Positions 45,661 through 57,145 of a DNA stretch of 64,000 nucleotides are shown piece by piece. The notes beneath the pieces are model-generated. The model made no database searches, was not told the DNA's origin, and saw only the letters and a list, made by a program, of their open reading frames with translations. The stretch spans positions 801,042 through 865,041 of the forward strand of contig JANBVO010000010.1 in assembly GCA_030052745.1 (NCBI GenBank). The letters are read 5' to 3'. The first letter of the stretch is position 1. Each line of letters opens with the position of its first letter. The stretch is from Pleurostoma richardsiae. Taxonomy: Eukaryota > Ascomycota > Sordariomycetes > Calosphaeriales > Pleurostomataceae. The translations under genes were made by a program, and so were the position numbers.

Positions 45661-48270
45661 TCAAGCAACGCGGGTGATCCTTGGTACAATCCACCACTCA
45701 TGATAACTCTTGTCCGGGGTCGGCACCTCGACCTTGGCCCGGATCGTGCCGTCCTCTGCCGGCTTCGCCAGCACGCCCTTCAGCGTAGCCACGGAAAGAC
45801 CGGCGAAGATGACAGACTTGAGGCAATTCTTCGTACCGCCTAGCCACCTGTCGTGCGTGTTGGCCGTGAAGGCCTCCGCCTCCGAGAACTTAGTCAGGAC
45901 CTCGTACCCCTTCTTCGCCCCGGCAATCGCCCGCTCGGCGAAGTCCAGCAGGGCGGCCGTCGGTGTCTCGGGCTGGGTCACGGCCGCAGTAAAGGCCTGG
46001 AAGGACGGCAGCTCTGGCAGGCCGATGCTGGCGAACGGCTTCATCCGGACTTCGTAGCGTAGGCTGTCTGAGCCGTACGGGTGCCGGGGCGGTTCGATCA
46101 GGCCCGTACGGTCGAGCACTGTGTACAGGCTCGACAGGGCATCGGCGAGCTCCCACGTGACGGCAGCGTCCAGCATCGTCGCGCGGAGATAGGACAGAGA
46201 GCGCGTGAACTGGGCCTCCTGGGCGGCCGTGAAGGTCCTGGGATGCGCTCGGTGCTCGTTCAGGCTCTGTACCGTGAAAGCCTTAATTCTCTCCGTGTGC
46301 TGGGCGCGCGTCTTGGCGAGGTACGCCAGGTACCAGTACATCCCCGCGAGCTCATTGGGCTGGTAGACTTCCAGCTCGAAGCCGAGTTGCACGATCCACT
46401 CCATTAGGCGCAGCTTGTAGAGATAGGCCCACGAGGAGAGCGGCAGCGAGTACGCGGGGTCGACGCCGGAGCCTACTCCTGGATTGGTCATGGGCTTCTC
46501 CTCGAGCTGGACCTGCAAGAGCTGGTCGATCTCCTCCGCGTCCACCTGCACCGTCTCCCAGTCCTGGATTGTGTGGCATAGTGTCCGGCGGACCCGGCAG
46601 CGGTTCTGGCAAAATGCCCTGAATATGTCCAGGTACGACTGTGCGGCCCTCTGTCTAAAAATCTCCATCTGGTGCGCCATTGCGAACCGCGGATCGTGCA
46701 CCGCTTCAACGGCGTCGTTGCTGGGATCCAGGAGGCGACTACACGGCATGGATACGATAGAGAGATCATCATCGAACACCTGGCGGATGCTGAGGGAGCC
46801 GAGAAGTACCATATCCTTGAAGAGGTAGTTCTGCAACAGGGTCCTTATGTAGACCAACGGCTGCGGCTTCTTGGCTTGAAACGATATCACAAAATTCTGT
46901 TGATCCAGTTAGACCCTTAATCAGATTGGGGACATGAGCAAGGACCTACCAAGAGACTCTGCGAGTCGTTATATTTAAGGACATCAGTTACCTCCACGCC
47001 ATCGACGAAGAGCTTTTTGAGGTGGCCGTAAGCATCATCAAAGCTCAAATGGACGATGGGGCGGGGTGGCATCGTGCTTGCGAGTCGCCGCTGTAGCTTT
47101 GTACTGAACGCTTCAGGGACGGCGACGCCAAGGGGGTGGGATTTGTTTATGGGTTCGAGAATCATCTGCATCTGAATCCATGGCGTCTTTAGTGACTCTG
47201 GGTTGCTCCTCAGCTCAGACAGCTCGATGGCCCTCAGGAGTGCATATCGGAGCTCTAGGCGGAAGTCCAGGGCTCGGGAGACCTCTTCTGATATCTGGTG
47301 ACTGAGGCTCTGAACGAGGGTCCGGGCGTCTTGTATTATCTCTCGGATGTCCTCTCTGTCAATGTTGTCCAGCAGAGATCTGTGGTATGTGTTCGTGACA
47401 AAATCTTCCTCCTATGCGAATGATCAGTGATATGCTGTCATGTTTCTGAGAATTGGATGCTTCACACCTCATAGTAGTGCTCGAACTTGATCCGCTCATT
47501 AACGTACCAGCATGCTTTCAGCAGACCGAGACAATATGCTCGCAGCACTGACAGCATGGGATCTTGGCGGGACGGAGCGTTTCGATCCCGAATGAAATGC
47601 GCATCCTCCAATGTCGCAGGGGTGGGCTCTAAGATGGAGTCGATGTAGACATTCGTCAGTAGCGTCTGGGACAGAGGGTACCCCAAGTGCCATGCCATCT
47701 GTATCATGGATTAGATCAGCTACCCAGGGATATGAAATAGAGTAGAGCATACCTCGTGACATAGAAGCTGGTCGATGATGCCGAGCACCTCCTTTGGAAG
47801 CAGCGGCCGACTCACGTCATAGTCTTCATCAAGGGACTCGCCAGATGCCAAGCAGCCGCTGTCCATCTTGGGATCCATAATCTAGGAGAGCCGCATCAGC
47901 GCGGTTCGGAGACATGGCGGCGCGTTTGAGCATACCTCAAGAGCCCCAACGGCCTCGAACAACGTGAAGAAGCCATCCTTGATGAGCTCACCCGGGGCCA
48001 GGGCTGCGGTGACGGTCAGCTGATGAGTGCAATCTTGAATAAGGCGACCGGCGCCATACTCTTCGACGCGGCAACAAACTTGTCTGTAATATCCGTAGAT
48101 ATTACACCCTCGCTTGTTATCTTCGGTGGCGGCGGCTCGGACCCGTCAGGACTTTCGCTTTGATGATTGAGCGAGAGCCCCAAGAACTCTGGGTTTGCGT
48201 CAGATCGGCACATGGTAAGGCTAGGCTCAGGCGGCAATATACCTTGAGACACTGCTGTCTCGTCCTGCAT
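45661..48270 (-). CDS. MAK10: NatC N-terminal acetyltransferase auxiliary subunit Mak10/NAA35
   Basis: Six exons: 48270-48060, 48003-47936, 47881-47753, 47698-47468, 47411-46950 and 46896-45661, with introns of 53-56 bp; 778 aa. Mak10 is the large auxiliary subunit of NatC, which acetylates N-terminal Met followed by a hydrophobic residue on nascent proteins; it anchors Naa30 and Naa38. The signature stretch crosses three exons: ITDKFVAASK, TLAPGELIKDGFFTLFEAV, then GALE joined to IMDPKMDSG (residues 94-102). Later conserved parts are CHEMAWHLGYPLSQTLLTNVYID and PLVYIRTLLQNYLF. For the first intron the GTATGG donor at 48059 was chosen because it alone yields the conserved TLAPGEL. Length is close to other fungal Mak10 proteins. 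Confidence 0.93.
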
Positions 48271-48858
48271 TATCGTTCTAGAGGCTGCAAACCAGCGTTC
48301 CTGGAGACATGGGACCGAATCTACACGCAGACCTGATGGGGATTTGTGAAGTCGTGGCTTGGATTGCTGTTCGGCCGAAGTTTATGAAGTCCTCAGAGAA
48401 GCTAAGGCTCCAGCCGGAGGCAGAGATCACCTAAGGGCTCTCCCATGTGAACCAGCCATAATGATACACACAACTTGGATGCTACAAAAGAGGGATTCTA
48501 ACTACCACAGCATTTCAATCTATTGGAAGTCGAAGATCTTTACGATAGACGCTTGACAGCATGCAATCACTTTGGGTGCCTGATTGGCGTTTGGTCAATA
48601 TCACCATCCATAAATCCGAGGCACATGGAAACCGAGGCAGACAGCGAGATCCTTGAAACAGGCATGAATTCTTTTGTGAAGTCCATGATATCAATCAAGC
48701 ACGTGGTTTGATACCAGGACAGTCCATATGGTACAGCTGTACAGAGGGCAGCACCTCAACGGCCCCATCCTGCTCGTCTTCCTCCAACCCAGCCTCCTCC
48801 CCTCGTACTCTATCCTCTATCCATCTTCACATTCCATTCGCCTTGCAGCTTATGACGA
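48271..48858. other. Intergenic between MAK10 promoter and ATP15 3' end
   Basis: About 590 bp that should include the MAK10 promoter. No motif or gene was recognised. Confidence 0.4.
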
Positions 48859-49260
48859 TCAAGATGAAGCGTGCTCAGCCGCAGCTGCGGCGTTGGCCTC
48901 GGCGAGGCTCTTGAGGTCGCCCTGCTTGCCGCCCTGCGTTTGCGCGAAATATCCATTAGCTCTCCGCTTGCCACCACACCCCGTCAAGAATCGCGGCTCA
49001 GACTCACCTGCCACTTCGCGAACCGCAGGTCCATCTCGCCCCGCTTCTCGGCAGCCAGTCTCTTGTCGTCCTTCAGGCTGCGGCGCAGGGCGCGACCGGC
49101 GACGGCCAGGTAACGGTTGTAGCTGATCGGGGCGCCCGGGTTAGCATCATCGGTCGATCCCGCTGCGGGAGTCGGTTGCTGCGGCGTGAAAGGTTCCGCA
49201 GTATATGCGACAAGGTCAATTGACTCACGTAAGGCCAGCGGCTTTCCACGCGAAGGTCAT
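48859..49260 (-). CDS. ATP15: Mitochondrial F1Fo ATP synthase epsilon subunit
   Basis: Small three-exon gene: 49260-49229, 49122-49008 and 48933-48859, with introns of 105 and 74 bp; 73 aa. The epsilon subunit is part of the central stalk of F1 in the matrix. The spliced protein begins MTFAWKAAGLTYNRYLAVAG and continues RALRRSLKDDKR, MDLRFAKWQ and a Lys/Ala-rich tail. MTFAWKAAGLTYNRY is the standard fungal epsilon start and is only formed by joining exon 1 to the CTAC of exon 2. A CTAAC branch site precedes that acceptor. Slightly longer than yeast Atp15 (62 aa). It lies on the same strand as, and just downstream of, the complex III core 2 gene. Confidence 0.93.
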
Positions 49261-49672
49261 TTTGGCGGTTTGTAGGTGCTTGATCTTGGTGTTGACTGGT
49301 CGAAGGGGGAAGCTCTTTGGGCCGGCTAGAGAAAACGGATTCCGGCCAGGAATTTGCCGGCACGACGGGACACAGTCACGTGACTCTAGCTATCGCAGCA
49401 GCGGCCATTCGGCTACGGCGTTCATGGCGAGAGAAATCGACCGATTTGCGAAACCGAAGATAACAGACAAGAAATTCGGCCAAATCTGAGTATTTCTCGC
49501 GCTTCTTCTGTCATAATAGAGGCAACGCAATGATACGAGAACTTCAGATCTTCGCGCATGTGCTGGTACTTGTGTGTATGGACTCTAGAAAATGTTGCTA
49601 TATTCACAAGGACTAGGGCGAGCTCTACATCGGCTGAAACTGTTGATACATTTTTCACCCTTATTACCCGAT
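49261..49672. other. ATP15 promoter and QCR2 3' flank
   Basis: About 410 bp between two leftward-transcribed respiratory genes. It contains the 12-bp palindrome AGTCACGTGACT. No other gene is seen. Confidence 0.5.
49374..49385. promoter_or_regulatory. AGTCACGTGACT palindrome upstream of ATP15
   Basis: Perfect 12-bp palindrome containing TCACGTGA, the Cbf1/bHLH site, about 115 bp upstream of the ATP15 start codon. Role inferred from match and position. Confidence 0.45.
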
Positions 49673-51245
49673 CTATACCTTGAGACCAAGGTCCTCTCCA
49701 TAAGGCAGCACGTACAGATCGCCAACAGCTGCCACCGTTGCCTTGCCATCCAAAAGTCCCTTCGCCGCCTGTAGCAACCGTTAGTCCCCGGCTCTGAAGA
49801 GAACATATAATGAGAAAGATATCAGCACTTACAGCCTTCAGCTTGTCAGCAGTCACCGATTCGTAGCTCTTCAGGGCCTCAGCAACCTGGAACGGCTTGC
49901 CGCCGTGGACCAGGCTGGTACCAGCGGCAACCAGACCAGTGCCGCTGAGCTCATTAACGGAGAGGAGATCGAACTTGGCCTTGGCAATGGCCTTGGTCAG
50001 GTCCTCCTTGCCAACGGTGCCCTCAGCAACGCTCTTGAGCACCTTGACTGCCTCCTCTGCACCCTTCCGGACGGCACTGGCGGAGCCGCTGATCTGGATG
50101 GCCAGGAGGCCGGCGTCAGTGTAGCCGAAGTTGCTAGCGGAAATGGTAGTGCCAGGAGCAGCAGCGGCCGCCTTAGAGAGCAGAGTGAAGCCCGGAGTCC
50201 AGCTGATAGTTGACTCGCCGCCCAGCAGAGCGGTAAGAACAGCGGCCTCGGGCTTGTCCGTAGCCAGGGTGTAGCCGGGGAAAGCAAGAACCACTGTGTT
50301 CTTTCCGGAGTAGGCGATCCGCTGCTCACCGCCAAAGTACTTGGACGCGGCGGTGTTCAGCTTCAACTGGCCTGATGAGGACGACTTGACGCCCTTGAAG
50401 AACGGCTCGATCCACTTTGACAGCTGGGCTTGAGAGACACCGTCCGCTAGCACAGCGATGTTGTCCTTGGTGTAGGCTGCATCCGCGAAGGCAGCAATGG
50501 TGTTCTCGTTCAGATAGCCACCGAGGGGAGTCGAAGCGGTCGGGTACAGCGGGGAGCCGAGGCCAGTGTGGAAAGCGGTAGAGTGCGCAGCGTCGAGGGC
50601 GATGGCCAACGAGTTATGGGCAAGCTTGGCCTGCTTCAGGTGCAGGACGCGCTCAACCTCCTCGTGGAACTCGTGGGCTAGAATCCGATCATTGGCAACG
50701 TCCTTATTTATGAGAAAAGAGCCGGGCTACCCACTTGTGTACTTGGTCGACGTGATAACCTCACCCAACAGCTCGGCGAAGTAGGGAAGGTCGTTCCGGA
50801 GGAAGCTCGTCTCGATCACAAGGGCTTCCCGGGTGTGGTACGCCGTCAATTGCCCACCAAGGAGCTCAGACTCACGGGTGATTCTCAGCGCGGATCGCTT
50901 TTGGGTATTCTGCGGGACAGAAACAAATTAGCTCATTGACGCCATGAAGGCATGGCGAGCAAAAAACCCGGCTTAACCGACCTGAAAGGCAAATCCCTCG
51001 AGTCCCGCAGTCAGACCGGGCAGAGGCTGATATCTCGTGCCGGCCTTGGCGACAATAGCCAGCTTGGTCGTCGGGCCATGAGGGTCTTTGGAAGCGACCT
51101 TGATGCCGGCAATGTCTGTCGGCTCATACGAGGCGTCGGTTGTGGCAGCAGCGGCAGCGTAGCCGCGTCGCTGGGCAAGCCGGGCACAGCCCTGCCGGCG
51201 GAGGGCCAGCTTGCTTCCCCTCGAGAGAGCCGATCGGCAAATCAT
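49673..51245 (-). CDS. QCR2: Ubiquinol-cytochrome c reductase core protein 2
   Basis: Four exons: 51245-50982, 50909-50735, 50677-49833 and 49768-49673, with introns of 57-72 bp; 459 aa. Qcr2 is a structural core subunit of respiratory complex III on the matrix side and belongs to the MPP/M16 peptidase family without peptidase activity. The first 35 residues are Arg/Ala-rich without acids, a mitochondrial presequence ending near RRGYAAAA. The body has the M16 fold: KLAIVAKAGTRYQP, LTAYHTREALVIETSFLRND, LGSPLYP and LLGGESTISWTPGFTLLSK, plus a Gly/Ala-rich C-terminal half. The zinc motif HxxEH is absent, as expected. Exon 4 supplies the conserved end (AAKGLLDGKATVAAVGDLY). The first intron has an unusual GTCGGT donor but is needed for frame. 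Confidence 0.94.
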
Positions 51246-51384
51246 TGTCAGAGGGGGTTGTCGGTGTCAATTGACAGTTGCAGGTTCGGCGGCGACGGCA
51301 GGATGAAGGGAGCTTCTCAAGCATTTACCTGTTAGCGTAATATCGTTGATTTGTTTGGCTGAAGGTGATGTCCCGGCTCGGGCA

Positions 51385-51389
51385 ATTGG
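51385..51389 (-). promoter_or_regulatory. CCAAT box upstream of QCR2
   Basis: CCAAT on the minus strand about 140 bp upstream of the QCR2 start codon, a position usual for HAP-complex control of respiratory genes. Inferred. Confidence 0.4.
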
Positions 51390-51800
51390 ATGTTCCGTAG
51401 AATTTTCGCACCCGGCTCCCGTAGGCGGGAGGTACCTTGTACCTTAGCCGCACGCACTGGACGCCGGCGGCTGTGCAGCTGGCTCGTGCGGCACACATCA
51501 CTGACACAGGGGCGCTGACTCGCCGGAGAATCCCCCTAGAAGGCTGCCTGCTGCACACTAATCGCACTGATACATGGCCCGGGAGCACGTGTGGACAGGT
51601 ACCTGAACAGCTAAGGTACCTACCATAGTACGGCAGCGGCGCCTCGTACCCCACCACCGAAAAAAAGTTGTATATCGATGTCGTCTGCGCCCCTCAAGTT
51701 GTTGACGAGCCAAGCTGCGCGCATAGCATCCAGCCTCTCTTGTTCGCGTGCAGACGGACCTTGGGCATTTCAATGACTCCACGGTAGCATTTGTGGCCAA

Positions 51801-51825
51801 CTAGAGATAGTGAGAGGATCTCTAG
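51801..51825. repeat. Inverted repeat CTAGAGAT / ATCTCTAG
   Basis: Two 8-bp arms, 51801-51808 and 51818-51825, separated by 9 bp; GGCC on both outer sides could extend the pairing imperfectly. It lies about 70 bp upstream of the RPC82 start, so it may be in the 5' UTR or core promoter. Confidence 0.5.
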
Positions 51826-51893
51826 AGGCCAAAATCACATCACGTCACATCCCTTCTTTCGCATTACTATACCAAACACTTCCCGCGGTCATC

Positions 51894-54066
51894 ATGCAGG
51901 TGGTGAGTCAAGATGCCTCTCTTCTCGGCTCGATGCAAACCGCGAGACTCGAGCTAATTCACTATACTGTAGACAAAGAATCTTGCAGAGCTTTGCGCTC
52001 TGTTGATCGACGACATATATGGCGAATTGCCCTCAGTACGGCCCGCCCTCGCCGGGTGTAGAGAGGTGGTGAAAATGGCTACTGGCTGACCTGGGCAACA
52101 GCGGATCTTTGCTACACTCCTGAACAAGGGCCGATCCACGATACAGCAACTGGCTCAGCAGACCGCGCTGACTCCTCGTCAGCTCCGGCACGGTTTAGCC
52201 GTTCTAATCCAGCATGGCCTTCTCTACTACTACGTCGACAATGACTTGGGAATGACCGCTTACGACGCGAGTGCGGAGGGCGCATACAACTTAGTGCGCA
52301 CCGGAAGGATCTTGGCGATGGTTGAGTCCGTTTACGGTCCAGCGGAGAAAGATGTTCTTCAGAGTCTTCTGCTATTAGGGCATACCCAGATTGCCGACCT
52401 CAAAGCTGCCTACGAAGCGAAGATCAACGCGCGCGCCAGAGTACCAAACGGAAGCTCCTTCGACGAAGATGGGGGGGAACACAGGATCAGCCAAAGCGAC
52501 CTGGTCGTCGAGTCTCTGGAGCACCTTAACTCGGCGCTCTGCCGGTTAATCGAGGCTGAGCTGGTCGTGGTCGTGAGTCCAGTGTCCTTTCGAAGTCCTG
52601 AGGACACATACAAGGATATCGAGGCCGAGGTGCTTAGCACGTACTTTCCAGGCGGTGTGAGAGGAGGAAAGGGCAAAGACGAGTTTGCTCGCCGGCTGGC
52701 AGAACGATTGGGAGAAGCACGCGACGAGCCGAAGAAACTGAAGAGGAAGCTGCAGCAGAATGGTGCTGTTGCTGCTATCAAACGTCGCAAGGTGGTCAAT
52801 GGAGACGTCGCGAATGGCACGCATGGCTCCTACAACGACCCCCCTCTTGATGTAAGTTGCTTGTTTCCCTATGTCCGCGAGACATCACTGCTGACATTTC
52901 CTGCGTAGCCTAAAACTGTTCTTCGCATCAACTACGAGAAATGTCTCGTAGATCTCCGCAACGAGCAGCTAGCTAAAGCCGCCTCCGAGTTTGTCGGCGA
53001 GACTACGGCTGCAATCTACGACATCCTCCTTCGGCTTTTGGGCAAGAAGGTTGCTCGTTGTGTGGGAGACTTGAAGATCGACGGATTAGAAGACGATGAT
53101 GAGTCACCAGACGTTCTGGTGACCACAATGGACCTTTTGGACAACCTGCCCACTTCTGTTGACGTTGGTAGCGGCATCGGCAAGGTGAAAGCTAGCAGAA
53201 CGGATCGCCGGTCCGCCGAGAAAGTCCAAGAGCGCCCTCCGCATATAAAGACCTTCGCAGACGAGGCTGAAGTTGAGGGAGATGCGAGCTCCGATGAGGA
53301 GGAAATAGAAGATGAAAGTGACGGCCCTGGCGACTCTCAGTCAGACGGCGAAAAGCCCAATGGCCACAACAGCCCGGCCACTAAGGTTAATGGGACGAAG
53401 AATGGCCGTGTAAAGTTTCAGGACGATGTGTTGCCGAAGCAGAGCCGAGTGGACCAGATGCGGCAGCACCTCCTCCTCCTTTGCGAGACCAAGCAGCGTT
53501 TCTTGCGTCACTGTGGCCCTGATAAGTGGACAGTCGACTTCGAACCGTTAATCAGCAATCTGAGAGAAAGCGAACTGGACACGGTCATAGAGCAGACTGT
53601 AGGCCGTGAGGGGCTCCGTCTTGTCCGCATCCTTCAACAGAAGGGCAAGATGGACGAGAAGACACTTCCATCCATCGCTTTGATGCCTAAGAACGACGTC
53701 CAAAAGAAGATGCTAGAGATGGAGATGTTGGGGTACGTCGACATGCAAGAGGTGCCGCGAGACACGAACAGAACGGCCAGCAGAACCATGTTTCTGTATT
53801 GGCGTGACACCCAAAGATGCCTGGACAGGCTACTCGACAACACCTACAAAGCCATGGTTCGATGCCTGCAACGGCTGGATTATCACCGACAGCAGGAGCG
53901 GGAGGTTCTGGAGATCGTCAAGCGGGCGGACGTAAGGGGCAGAGAGCAGCAGGTGATGGAAAAGAGGTACTACGACAAGTTCGTCAAGGTCATCGAGATC
54001 CAGCAGAAGATCCTGGGACATGTGATGAGGCTCGATGAGCTGGTTGGCATCCTGAGGGATTTCTAG
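51894..54066 (+). CDS. RPC82: RNA polymerase III subunit Rpc82 (RPC3)
   Basis: Four exons: 51894-51902, 51973-52035, 52102-52851 and 52909-54066; 659 aa. Rpc82 is part of the Rpc82-34-31 subcomplex of Pol III needed for initiation. The first exon codes only three residues (MQV). Joined to exons 2 and 3 it gives MQVTKNLAELCALLIDDI then YGELPSRIFATLLNKG, the conserved N-terminal winged-helix start. Further winged-helix segments are LTPRQLRHGLAVLIQHGLLY and EHLNSALCRLIEAELVVVV. Residues about 355-405 form an acidic Ser/Asp/Glu-rich linker. The C-terminus (VEQTVGREGLRLVRILQQKG, then a long coiled coil with REVLEIVKRADV) matches the family. The start was chosen because the 9-nt exon ends in a perfect GTGAGT donor. 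Divergent from QCR2. Confidence 0.93.
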
Positions 54067-54669
54067 ACCTGATCATAGGGACATGGGGCCGTGATGGGCT
54101 CATCATGGCATTGCATGGCGGCGTTGAGTGGGAAAAGCAAAGGAAAAAGGGAAGGAAAAGTGCATCGTCCCGGCGTTGCTTGGGCGGGCTATCTTGCTGT
54201 ATTGCTTGGGTCAGCCAGCGGTCATCATCATCTATACCCCGGACGGTCAGGTTTGCTGGCTTCGACCCAGTTATGGCCTCAATGCCTTGAACAAATCCAG
54301 CTGTACAATAGAAAGAGTCAACAGTATTGCCTTTATGTGGCATCACCTTCATATATGACTTCGTCAGCCTCTCGTGGCACAGGCTCGTAGCTCAAAGGGG
54401 GAAGGGAATTCGTCACGGAGGCCGATAACAGCAGATAAGCGTGACCCGTGGGCGGTATCGCTTCTAGCTCGCGAGCTTCCCCAAAAAATTTCGTAAATTT
54501 TTGAACCACATGCGATCGCGCCGACTCGGAGCTGCACCTCGGACCCCCTTTGGACTTGAGCCGACAAGCCTTTTTGCAGGAGACAGAGACAATAATCCTC
54601 GCTTTTTCAAACACCAGTCTTTCGCTCTCTTGTCTCTTCCGGAGCTTACTTGTCCTTCCAATTGACACC
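54067..54669. other. Intergenic: RPC82 3' flank and GGC1 promoter
   Basis: About 600 bp. An AT-rich inverted repeat AAAAATTT-CGT-AAATTTTT (54484-54502) lies about 170-185 bp before the GGC1 start, followed by the 8-bp palindrome GCGATCGC near 54512. The final 100 bp are pyrimidine-rich leader. Confidence 0.5.
54484..54502. repeat. AT-rich inverted repeat upstream of GGC1
   Basis: Arms AAAAATTT (54484-54491) and AAATTTTT (54495-54502) around CGT. The arm resembles the AAAATTTT-type RRPE element of ribosome-biogenesis promoters in yeasts; a link here is speculative. Confidence 0.4.
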
Positions 54670-55991
54670 ATGTCTCCTCCCATGGCGTCTGTTCGAGAGA
54701 GGGAATCCGGGGTGGCCCGTCTGCTGGGTTCCGGTGCGTGGTTTCCCACGACTTCACATGGCAGCCGTGCTGACCGTCACAGGGTCCGCTGGCATTGCCG
54801 AGCTGGCCGTCTTCCATCCTGTACGAGATCGACGCCCGATTACTCGCGACTGAGTGACGATGCTAACACCGCAACCCAAGGTCGACACGATCGCTAAGCG
54901 GCTGATGAGCAATGAAACGAGGGTACGAGGTTCCGGGCTGTCGCTAATTTGCGCATCTTTCTAAAATAGCGAATAGGTCCGGAATTTGAGTCAATTGAAC
55001 ACCGTGATATTCCGGGACAAGGCTGCAGCGCCCTTCGGCAGAAAGTTCGTGTCGCTGTTCCCTGGTCTGGGCTATGCTGCGGGCTACAAGGTCAGTATAA
55101 GCCGGGCCCGGCTGTCGCAGGTGCCGATGCTGACAGATGTTTCTCTTTCCAGGTCCTCCAGAGGATATACAAGTATGGAGGGCAACCCGTGGCTCGTGAC
55201 TGGCTCGCGACGCACTACGGAAAGGACTTCGAGCAGGCTTTTGGACGGAAGACGGGCAAGGCGATCATGCACTCGACGGCTGGAAGGTACACCGAAACCT
55301 GGGGACTCCGCCCTCTACGAAATAGAGTTGTGCTGATTCTCTTCTTAGTCTGATCGGAATCGGCGAGATTGTCCTGCTGCCCCTCGACGTCCTGAAGATC
55401 AAGCGCCAGACGAACCCGGAGGCATTCCGCGGCCGCGGCGTCTTCAAGATCATCGCAGACGAGGGATTCGGACTGTACCGCGGCTGGGGCTGGACGGCGG
55501 CACGCAATGCTCCCGGATCGTTTGCAGTATGCCTTGCCCATGCTTAATGTCTCTATACCGTCTTGGCTAACACAGTCAACACAGCTCTTCGGCGGCTCCG
55601 CCTTCACCAAGGAGTACATGTTCAAGCTACAGGACTACAACAAGGCGACCTGGTTCCAGAACTTCATCGCCTCCATAGCCGGCGCATCGGCCTCTCTGAT
55701 TGTGTCGGCCCCGCTGGACGTCATCAAGACGCGCATCCAGAACCGCAACTTCGAGAACCCGGAGAGCGGGTTCCGGATCCTATCCAAGATGGCCCGGAAC
55801 GAGGGTTTCTCGGCCTTCTTCAAGGGCCTGGTGCCGAAGGTATGCATCTTGAGACACAGTTGTCTGGATGGACAGAGCGGACCCATGCTAACCCCCATCT
55901 ACAGCTGCTCATGACTGGCCCGAAGCTGGTGTTCTCGTTCTGGCTTGCCCAGACTCTGATCCCGGCGTTCGATAAGATGCTTGCCGAATAG
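54670..55991 (+). CDS. GGC1: Mitochondrial GTP/GDP carrier Ggc1 (Yhm1)
   Basis: Seven exons: 54670-54733 and 54783-54820 (first two), then 54881-54922, 54977-55090, 55153-55286, 55349-55526 and 55585-55839, closed by a short eighth exon 55905-55991; 303 aa from eight coding segments, all introns 49-65 bp. Ggc1 exchanges matrix GDP for cytosolic GTP across the inner membrane and affects mitochondrial iron balance in yeast. Three carrier signatures are visible: HPVDTIAKRLM, LPLDVLKIKRQTNPEAFRG and APLDVIKTRIQNRNFE. The LPLDVLKIKRQTNPE form is diagnostic of Ggc1/Yhm1. YAAGYKVLQRIYKYGGQP and a C-terminal GLVPKLLMTGPKLVFSFWLAQ also match. Several exons end exactly at carrier helix boundaries. It follows RPC82 on the same strand. 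Confidence 0.93.
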
Positions 55992-57145
55992 ATAAGGTAG
56001 ACTGTCCCCTTTATTGTTCTCAAGAAATTCTTCGGGGTCCCATCCATGTTACCTAGCCAGGTAGGCAGGTAAGGCCAGGGATCTCCATGTTGGCGTTCGT
56101 GGTCGGGAAAACGTGCGACACTCCTGACGCCGCGCCCGGGTTTGGCTCCTAGGGTAGATATATTTTTCGACGGATAGATAGACCATGTCGAGCCTGATCG
56201 TTGCTTGTTCAGCTACGCTAAGACATGTGTACCTACCTATGCAGAGAGATGTAGAGTAGAAATGAGGCAGCCCTAGTCTGGGCGGCCACCGGAATTCCCA
56301 ACTCTAACACCGAAATACTTTGCTACTAACATTTATGTTTGGAGAAGTGGCATAACGCCAGTACCTCGAATGCCTAAATGCTCATTAAACTACCTACCTA
56401 CACTCCTAACTAGCCCACTTACCTTGATCTTCCTATTCTACCCCCTTTCTCGTAAATATGAAGGCGGGTGTTACTACAATGGGTCAGTACGTAGGCTGGA
56501 GAGTAGGTACATACTATGTACTATGAGGACTCGATGAAGAACATGCCCCTTCGGAGTGTCTTATCGATAAGATGCCGGAAGCTACCGGTAGCTCGACGTC
56601 CGGGCACTGCTGTGACGCTGTCAGCGGACCCCTGCCTTGCGCCAAGGATTGAAGCGCGGTTGCTGGGGAGCAACGCAAACAAAAATACCGTTGGACACGC
56701 ACCAGTGCCCCGGCGTCATGACGAATCGATGCCCAAGACGTCGTTGCCCTGCTCCCCCTCTATTATTGCCCGAGGTATAGCTCAGACCGTTCTTCTCACT
56801 TCGTTGCAAGCACTCAAAAGTCGCTGGATGACATTTTTGCGTCAGCGTCTCTCTCCCACGGACGCAAGAAGGGACGTTCGAGCTCGGTAATGCTCGAAGT
56901 CGCCTTCCTTATCTAAAGTCAACAATCACCGATAGTAAACATTCCAGCGACTTGAAGTTCCCCACGACCGGCACCACATCCCCCATTCCAGTCCCACTAC
57001 AGCCAGCATCATGCCTCCCATAGAGAGGGACGCGCCCCGAGACGGGGACCTGGCTTTGAAACATTCACATTCCGCGTCATCAGACCATAGCCGCGCTCTC
57101 GTCCCAATGTGAGTTGTTTCGCTTCTCCTTCCAACGCCCTCCGCC
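55992..57145. other. Intergenic between GGC1 and the 1901-aa protein gene
   Basis: About 1.15 kb. It holds a short upstream open frame (57011-57112, 33 residues) that might instead be a first coding exon of the next gene. No RNA gene was confirmed. Confidence 0.45.
57011..57112 (+). other. Upstream ORF, or alternative first exon, of the repeat-protein gene
   Basis: An ATG at 57011 opens a 33-codon frame ending at 57112. A perfect GTGAGT donor overlaps its end (57109). With the AG at 57173-57174 it would make a 66-bp intron joining this frame to the long ORF in frame, replacing the first ten residues MSFLWRKKSR. No CTRAY branch site is seen, so an untranslated-leader uORF is equally possible. 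Confidence 0.35.

Larger units (their letters stand above)
51246..51893. other. Divergent promoter between QCR2 and RPC82
   Basis: About 650 bp shared by a respiratory gene and a Pol III subunit gene. It contains a CCAAT box on the QCR2 strand, a CACGTG at 51586-51591 and a hairpin-forming inverted repeat close to RPC82. Confidence 0.5.

Noticed and set aside
56770-56890. Possible tRNA with TAGCTCAG and GTTCGAGC boxes
   Set aside because: Spacing is about 100 bp and neither a T-stem nor an acceptor stem can be formed.
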